Source of the DNA: Aquificaceae bacterium | Lineage (GTDB): Bacteria; Aquificota; Aquificia; Aquificales; Aquificaceae | DNA length: 28,937 nucleotides | Direction: 5' to 3' | Assembly: GCA_015490215.1 (NCBI GenBank) | Contig: WFYH01000096.1 | Coordinates: 1 to 28,937 of the forward strand | Shown here: one piece after another, positions 25,191 through 28,937 of the stretch | Position numbering within the stretch: the first letter of the stretch is position 1 | Layout: each line of letters starts with the position of its first letter | Translations under genes and position numbers: made by a program | The notes under the pieces: generated by a model | The model's database searches: none | What the model was told of the DNA's origin: nothing | Seen by the model: the letters and a program-made list of their open reading frames with translations, nothing else

Positions 25191-25534
25191 CTCACACCTC
25201 CACCGCTTTTGTATAAAGTTTAAACCCTGATGTATTAGGAGAGCAAGGAGCGTTCTTTCTTAGCTCAACATGGTAGGGAGCTTTAACTCTCCGTAGAGCT
25301 TCTTGAAACATATGAAATATTGAGGGAGAGGGTGCAAGGCTCTGCCAAAACTCATACTCGTGAAGACCAAATGTAGTGGCTGGGCTCCGATCATCCTTGA
25401 GAAAACTTGAAGAAGATCTTAGAGAGTTATGCAACCTCTTCTGACACATTGTCTTTCAATAAATTTAGGATTATCCCAACAGCCTCTTTAGGGGTTGACG
25501 CATAGACATAGCGTATGTTTAAATTCATAAAACC
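25191..25534. other. 344-base region upstream of ftsZ without a confident gene
   Basis: It must contain the ftsZ promoter: on the minus strand TTGCTC (25246-25241) and TTTAAA (25224-25219), 16 bases apart, are a weak -35/-10 pair that would put the start about 20 bases before the ATG and after which the ribosome site at 25201-25196 falls. A short minus-strand frame, 25528-25427, gives 33 residues (MNLNIRYVYASTPKEAVGII and then LNLLKDNVSEEVA) that read like a genuine peptide but end at TAA. A second minus-strand frame, 25449-25192, gives 85 Ser/Pro/His-rich residues unlike the neighbours and stops one base before the ftsZ start. The region may be a decayed gene. No tRNA or clear terminator was found. 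Confidence 0.5.
25219..25246 (-). promoter_or_regulatory. Candidate ftsZ promoter
   Basis: TTGCTC at 25246-25241 and TTTAAA at 25224-25219 with a 16-base spacer, about 30 bases upstream of the ftsZ ATG. Matches to the sigma-70 consensus are partial; the call rests on position. Confidence 0.3.
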
Positions 25535-25801
25535 TTGAGGTTGTGGGGAGGACTAATAATCCTTGCTACCTTAGTTACGAATCTTCAGGCCTCTGAATAC
25601 AAAAAGTGTCTTGATAGGGCAATTGATATCTCGGAGGCTGTGGCTATAGCGAAAGAATATGTAGGTAAGCCCTATAAAGTTTGGATAAGCTCTTCCAAAA
25701 GAACAGGGGAGTGTTTTTGGAAAGCAAGAGGGACGAGGGGGTACGTATCCATAGAAGCTTCTTCGGGCGAAGTGGTAAGGTTCAGAAAATATAGAAGGTG
25801 A
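25535..25801 (+). CDS. Small exported PepSY-like protein
   Basis: An 88-residue frame with an N-terminal export signal (hydrophobic LIILATLV, likely cleavage after LQA near residue 19) followed by one PepSY-like unit: ISEAVAIAKEYVGKPYKVW, then GYVSIEASSGEVVRFRKYRR, the ending typical of PepSY (beta strand, xxxGEV). C25 and C60 could form a disulfide, a plausible substrate for the DsbC-like protein. PepSY units often inhibit proteases or sense metal; none of that can be shown here. The start is doubtful: only TTG codons (25535, 25541) are available, while a good GGGGAGG lies downstream of them at 25545-25551. The stop is one base before the yifB ATG. Confidence 0.6.
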   Translation: MRLWGGLIILATLVTNLQASEYKKCLDRAIDISEAVAIAKEYVGKPYKVWISSSKRTGECFWKARGTRGYVSIEASSGEVVRFRKYRR

Positions 25802-25802
25802 T

Positions 25803-27338
25803 ATGGCTTTTGTAAAGATAAAGAGCGGAGGCATCTGGGGGATAGAAGGTTACGAGGTAAACGTGGAGGTTGACATATCTCCGGGACTTCCTTCTTTTAA
25901 CATCGTGGGGCTACCTGACTCAGCCATAAAGGAATCAAAGGAAAGAGTAAGGAGCGCTATAAAGAACTTGGGTTTTTCCTTTCCTCAAAGGCGGATAACC
26001 GTTAATCTTTCGCCTTCTAACCTTCGCAAGCAGGGAACTCTTTATGACCTTCCCATATCTATCGGAATACTCGCCCTTTCCGGTCATGTGGATCCTTCAA
26101 AGGCTTCCGAGTTTGTTTTCCTCGGGGAGCTTTCCCTGAACGGGGATCTGAATAGGGTAAAAGGGGCTTTGCCCATAGTTGTCTCTTTGTCCCTACGTGG
26201 TAGCAAGAATTACATACTCCCGCTTCCCAATGCGATTGAAGCTTCCGTGGTAAGGGAAAGTAAGTCTTACGGTTTTAAGAATCTCAGTGAGGTTGTAGGG
26301 TTTCTCAACGGAGATATTGAAGCTAAACCAGTGGAGAGCAATCTTGAGGAGATACTTGCTAAGGAAAGAAACTTAGATATAGACATAGGAGAAGTTGTAG
26401 GTCAGTTCTTGGTAAAGAAGGCTCTGGAGATAAGCGCCGCAGGTGCTCACAACCTGTCAATGATAGGCTCACCCGGAAGCGGAAAGTCTATGCTTGCCAA
26501 GAGGATAGTTACCGTGCTGCCGCCAATGGAATTTGAAGATATGCTTGAGGTTAGCAAAATATACAGCGTGGCAGGTCTTCTCCACGACGGGCTTATAACG
26601 GAAAGACCCTTCAGAGCACCTCATCACACCGCCTCGGAAATTTCCATAATAGGAGGCGGTTCGGTTCCCGCACCCGGAGAGATATCCTTGGCTCATAAGG
26701 GTGTCCTCTTTTTGGACGAACTGCCCGAGTTTCCAAGGAAAACCCTTGAAGTTCTGCGCCAACCTTTGGAGGACGGATACATAAACATATCAAGGGCACA
26801 AGGCAGGGTAAGGTTTCCCGCCAAGTTTACCCTTATAACAGCTCAAAACCCCTGCCCCTGCGGAAATTACGGGAATCCCTACAAGGAATGCACCTGCACC
26901 AAGGCTCAGATAAGGTCCTACATGACGAAGATATCCCAGCCTATAAGGGACAGAATAGACATGACAGTTTGGGTTGAGCCGGTCAAAAATGAAGACCTCG
27001 TTAAAAATTTGAAAGGGGAAGGATCCAAAGAGATAAGGCAAAGGGTTTTAAAGGCATACGAAATCCAAAAAGAAAGGTTTAGGGGTAGCAAAACCGACTT
27101 CAACGGTAGGATGACCAACGCTCAAGTGGAAAGATACTGCCTCAGCATGATGAGCAAGGAGGCAAAGGATCTGCTAAAAAGCGCTATGGAAAAGCTACAT
27201 CTATCTGGGAGGGGCTACTTCAAAGTTCTAAAGGTTGCCCGCACCATAGCAGATCTTGAAGAAAGTGAAAAAATAGAGGTGTCCCACATAAGCCAAGCCC
27301 TTCAGTTTAGAACGGATGTTGATTTGAACTTCTTCTGA
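25803..27338 (+). CDS. YifB/ComM-family Mg-chelatase-like AAA+ ATPase
   Basis: AAA+ helicase-like ATPase, 511 residues, of the YifB/ComM family; ComM is a branch-migration helicase that aids integration of foreign single-stranded DNA during natural transformation. An N-terminal Lon-protease-like domain fold (about 1-170: GLPDSAIKESKERVRSAI, NLSPSNLRKQGTLYDLPI) precedes the ATPase with Walker A GSPGSGKS at 222-229 and Walker B VLFLDE at 301-306. A cysteine cluster CPCGNYGNPYKECTC at 351-365 is typical and probably binds zinc. A C-terminal Mg_chelatase_C domain follows. GAAGGTGAT precedes the ATG. It ends 4 bases from the convergent mazG stop. Confidence 0.94.
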   Translation: MAFVKIKSGGIWGIEGYEVNVEVDISPGLPSFNIVGLPDSAIKESKERVRSAIKNLGFSFPQRRITVNLSPSNLRKQGTLYDLPISIGILALSGHVDPSKASEFVFLGELSLNGDLNRVKGALPIVVSLSLRGSKNYILPLPNAIEASVVRESKSYGFKNLSEVVGFLNGDIEAKPVESNLEEILAKERNLDIDIGEVVGQFLVKKALEISAAGAHNLSMIGSPGSGKSMLAKRIVTVLPPMEFEDMLEVSKIYSVAGLLHDGLITERPFRAPHHTASEISIIGGGSVPAPGEISLAHKGVLFLDELPEFPRKTLEVLRQPLEDGYINISRAQGRVRFPAKFTLITAQNPCPCGNYGNPYKECTCTKAQIRSYMTKISQPIRDRIDMTVWVEPVKNEDLVKNLKGEGSKEIRQRVLKAYEIQKERFRGSKTDFNGRMTNAQVERYCLSMMSKEAKDLLKSAMEKLHLSGRGYFKVLKVARTIADLEESEKIEVSHISQALQFRTDVDLNFF

Positions 27339-27342
27339 AGAG

Positions 27343-28104
27343 TTAAGGGTTTCCCTCAAGAACCTCCTTTGCCTCGTTCCAAAGTCTGTCCATCTCCTCA
27401 AGGCTCATATCATGCAGATTTCTGCCTTGCTCCTTTGCTTTTTCCTCTATGTAGGTGAACCTCCTTATAAACCTTTCATTGGCTTCCTGAAGGGCTTCCT
27501 CCGCATCTACACCTACAAAGCGGGCGAGTTCCACCACCGCCGTGAGGATGTCCCCTATTTCGTGCTTTAGGTTTTCTTTATCTCCTTTGCTCAAGGATTC
27601 TTTGAACTCCTCCAGCTCTTCCTGTATCTTTTCAAAGACCTCGGATATCTCTCGGAAGTCAAAGCCCACCTGTGAGGCTCTATCTTGGAGCTTCTGGGAC
27701 CTCATGAGGGCGGGAAGGTGCTTTGGGATACCTTCAAGAACGCTCTTTCTTTCCTTGAACTTTCTTCTTTCCCAGTTAGCGAGGGCTTTGGAAGGGTCCT
27801 CGTTCCCGAATACGTGGGGGTGCCTCTCTATGAGCTTTCGGACAAGGTTATCTATTACGTCATCTACGGTAAAGGCTCCCCGCTCTTTGGCTATTTGGCA
27901 GTGGAAGATGGGCTGAAGGAGTAAGTCTCCGAGTTCTTCTTTGAGCTTTCGGTCATCCTTTGAGTCTATGGCATCTATCACTTCGTAGGCTTCTTCAATG
28001 AGGTATTTTTTCAGACTTTCGTGGGTTTGCTCTCTGTCCCACGGACACTTTTTACGTAGCTCTTCCATAACCTTAAGGAGATCCTCAAAGGTGTAACGCT
28101 TCAT
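27343..28104 (-). CDS. mazG: Nucleoside triphosphate pyrophosphohydrolase MazG
   Basis: House-cleaning enzyme that hydrolyses (d)NTPs to monophosphate and pyrophosphate; 253 residues. Signature KKCPWDREQTHESLKKYLIEE at 18-38 leads into the metal-binding EEAYE (37-41) and KEELGDLL (55-62). Two MazG helical units are present; the second contains HEIGDILTAVVEL. It starts 5 bases after the yicC stop, with GGAG before the ATG, so the pair is an operon. The full length argues for the E. coli MazG type. Confidence 0.96.
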   Translation of the reverse strand: MKRYTFEDLLKVMEELRKKCPWDREQTHESLKKYLIEEAYEVIDAIDSKDDRKLKEELGDLLLQPIFHCQIAKERGAFTVDDVIDNLVRKLIERHPHVFGNEDPSKALANWERRKFKERKSVLEGIPKHLPALMRSQKLQDRASQVGFDFREISEVFEKIQEELEEFKESLSKGDKENLKHEIGDILTAVVELARFVGVDAEEALQEANERFIRRFTYIEEKAKEQGRNLHDMSLEEMDRLWNEAKEVLEGNP

Positions 28105-28109
28105 AGCTC

Positions 28110-28937
28110 CTACTCCACGTTTGCAGCTTGTTGTTTTATTCTGTCCACGTTTGCCTTTATTTCAACCACTAAATCCGAAACTCCCGGCAGTTTATTCCCG
28201 AGGGTTGTTATCTCCCTGTGCATTTCCTGAGCCAAAAACTCCAACCTCTTGCCGACCTCCCCTTCCCTCTCAAGGAAGTTTTTAAAGGCTTCTACGTGCG
28301 TTTTCAATCTCGTAACCTCTTCTTCTACGTCCATTCTCTCCAACAGGAAGAGAATTTCCTGAACCACGGTGGGATGCTCTTCGGGAAGCCCCAAATTCTT
28401 CGCCCTTTCAAGGACCTTGTTCTTCACCTCTTCGTAGATGCTATCTTTCCTTTCTAAAAGAGCTTTTAAGGCTTCTTCAATAGCCTCAAGCCTGCGGGTT
28501 ATGTCCTCCTTAAGGGCTTTCCCCTCCTTTTCTCTTGAGAGGATAAGGTCACCCAGAGCCTGCTTTACGGCTCCGAGGAGGGTTTCTTTCAGCTCTTGGT
28601 CCACCTCCGAGGATATCTTTTCCGAAAACCTCCAGCTTATCTCAAAGAGGACATCGTCGCTTACAGAGATGCCAGCGCTCTCCGTAAGGTCTTTGAGCAT
28701 CTTTATACTGCCAAAGAGCTTTTCTGTGTCCACAGGCGAGGTGATGCTCTTTGGTTCCACCTCAATAAAAACGTGGACGGTTCCCCTTATGAGTTTTTCC
28801 CTGACCAAGTCCTTTATTTCCTTCTCAAGGGGGAGCAGAAACGTCGGTCCACGAACGCTCACATCAAGCCCCTTACCGTTTACGGACCTGATTACCACCG
28901 ACACGATCCAGTTTTCGCTCTGGGCTTCGCCCCTTCC
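28110..28937 (-). CDS. yicC: YicC family endoribonuclease-like protein (5' end beyond window)
   Basis: YicC family protein, whose E. coli member has been reported as an endoribonuclease acting on small RNA; the role here is not established. The frame is open to the window edge: the first visible residues are GRGEAQSENWIVSVVIRSVN, matching the usual family start MTGFGRA, so only about five residues are missing. A later GTG at 28904 is therefore not the true start. Further signatures are RGPTFLLPLEKEIKDLVREK, RGTVHVFIEVE and a long, charged, coiled-coil-like C-terminal DUF1732 region. It precedes mazG by 5 bases. Confidence 0.93.
   Translation of the reverse strand, partial: GRGEAQSENWIVSVVIRSVNGKGLDVSVRGPTFLLPLEKEIKDLVREKLIRGTVHVFIEVEPKSITSPVDTEKLFGSIKMLKDLTESAGISVSDDVLFEISWRFSEKISSEVDQELKETLLGAVKQALGDLILSREKEGKALKEDITRRLEAIEEALKALLERKDSIYEEVKNKVLERAKNLGLPEEHPTVVQEILFLLERMDVEEEVTRLKTHVEAFKNFLEREGEVGKRLEFLAQEMHREITTLGNKLPGVSDLVVEIKANVDRIKQQAANVE

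Noticed and set aside
25298..25317. Short inverted repeat (CTCT/AGAG core) upstream of ftsZ as a terminator or operator
   Set aside because: The stem is about six pairs including a wobble, with no T run; too weak to call.
25192..25449. 85-codon minus-strand frame ending one base before ftsZ
   Set aside because: Composition (Ser, Pro, His, few Glu/Lys) is unlike neighbouring proteins, no ribosome site is clear and no family is recognised. Described within the intergenic entry instead of as a gene.
1..28937. CRISPR arrays, insertion sequences, phage or toxin-antitoxin genes
   Set aside because: No regularly spaced repeats, transposase or integrase motifs, or terminal inverted repeats were seen on either strand.

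Overview
The window looks like chromosomal DNA of a thermophilic, probably chemolithoautotrophic bacterium of the Aquificaceae (Hydrogenobacter/Thermocrinis/Aquifex type). This is inferred from heavy use of AGG/AGA and ATA codons, Lys/Glu-rich proteins, very tight gene packing with many 4-base ATGA overlaps, core genes scattered rather than in classical clusters (leuC without leuD, ftsZ without ftsA), and a DabB-type inorganic-carbon/proton-translocating membrane subunit. No 16S gene or similar marker is present, so the assignment is provisional.

Layout. (1) 1-1748, minus: glyS (3' end beyond the window). (2) 1829-5361, plus: a long DabB/NuoL-like membrane protein overlapping der. (3) 15589 down to 5358, minus: a nearly unbroken train yajC, rimO, hldD, psiE-like, tilS, ftsH, leuC, a NifA-like sigma-54 activator, a MOSC protein and a DsbC-like periplasmic disulfide isomerase; most junctions are 0 to 4 bases. 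(4) 15635-16818, plus: tRNA-Ala(CGC), a 58-residue unknown ORF, and rluD. (5) 22114 down to 16813, minus: a two-domain ferritin-like protein, a flavodoxin-like protein, folC, polX and a family-2 glycosyltransferase. (6) 22877-22195, minus: a broken caspase-like (peptidase family C14) gene. (7) 25190 down to 22898, minus: ftsZ, an 88-residue unknown protein and hslO (Hsp33). (8) 25191-25534: the only long stretch without a confident gene. (9) 25535-27338, plus: a small secreted PepSY-like protein and a YifB/ComM-type ATPase. (10) 28937 down to 27343, minus: yicC (5' end beyond the window) and mazG.

Most genes are housekeeping: translation (glyS, tilS, rimO, rluD, der, tRNA-Ala), protein export and quality control (yajC, ftsH, hslO, dsbC-like), DNA repair and nucleotide hygiene (polX, mazG), division (ftsZ), folate and leucine synthesis, and outer-membrane sugar chemistry (hldD). 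The non-routine items are the orphan DabB-like protein with about 220 extra membrane residues, the NifA-like regulator coupled to leuC, the caspase-like pseudogene, the internally duplicated ferritin-like protein beside a flavodoxin, and the tRNA gene running straight into an mRNA. I found no CRISPR array, insertion sequence, phage genes or rRNA, and no clearly new multi-gene system.
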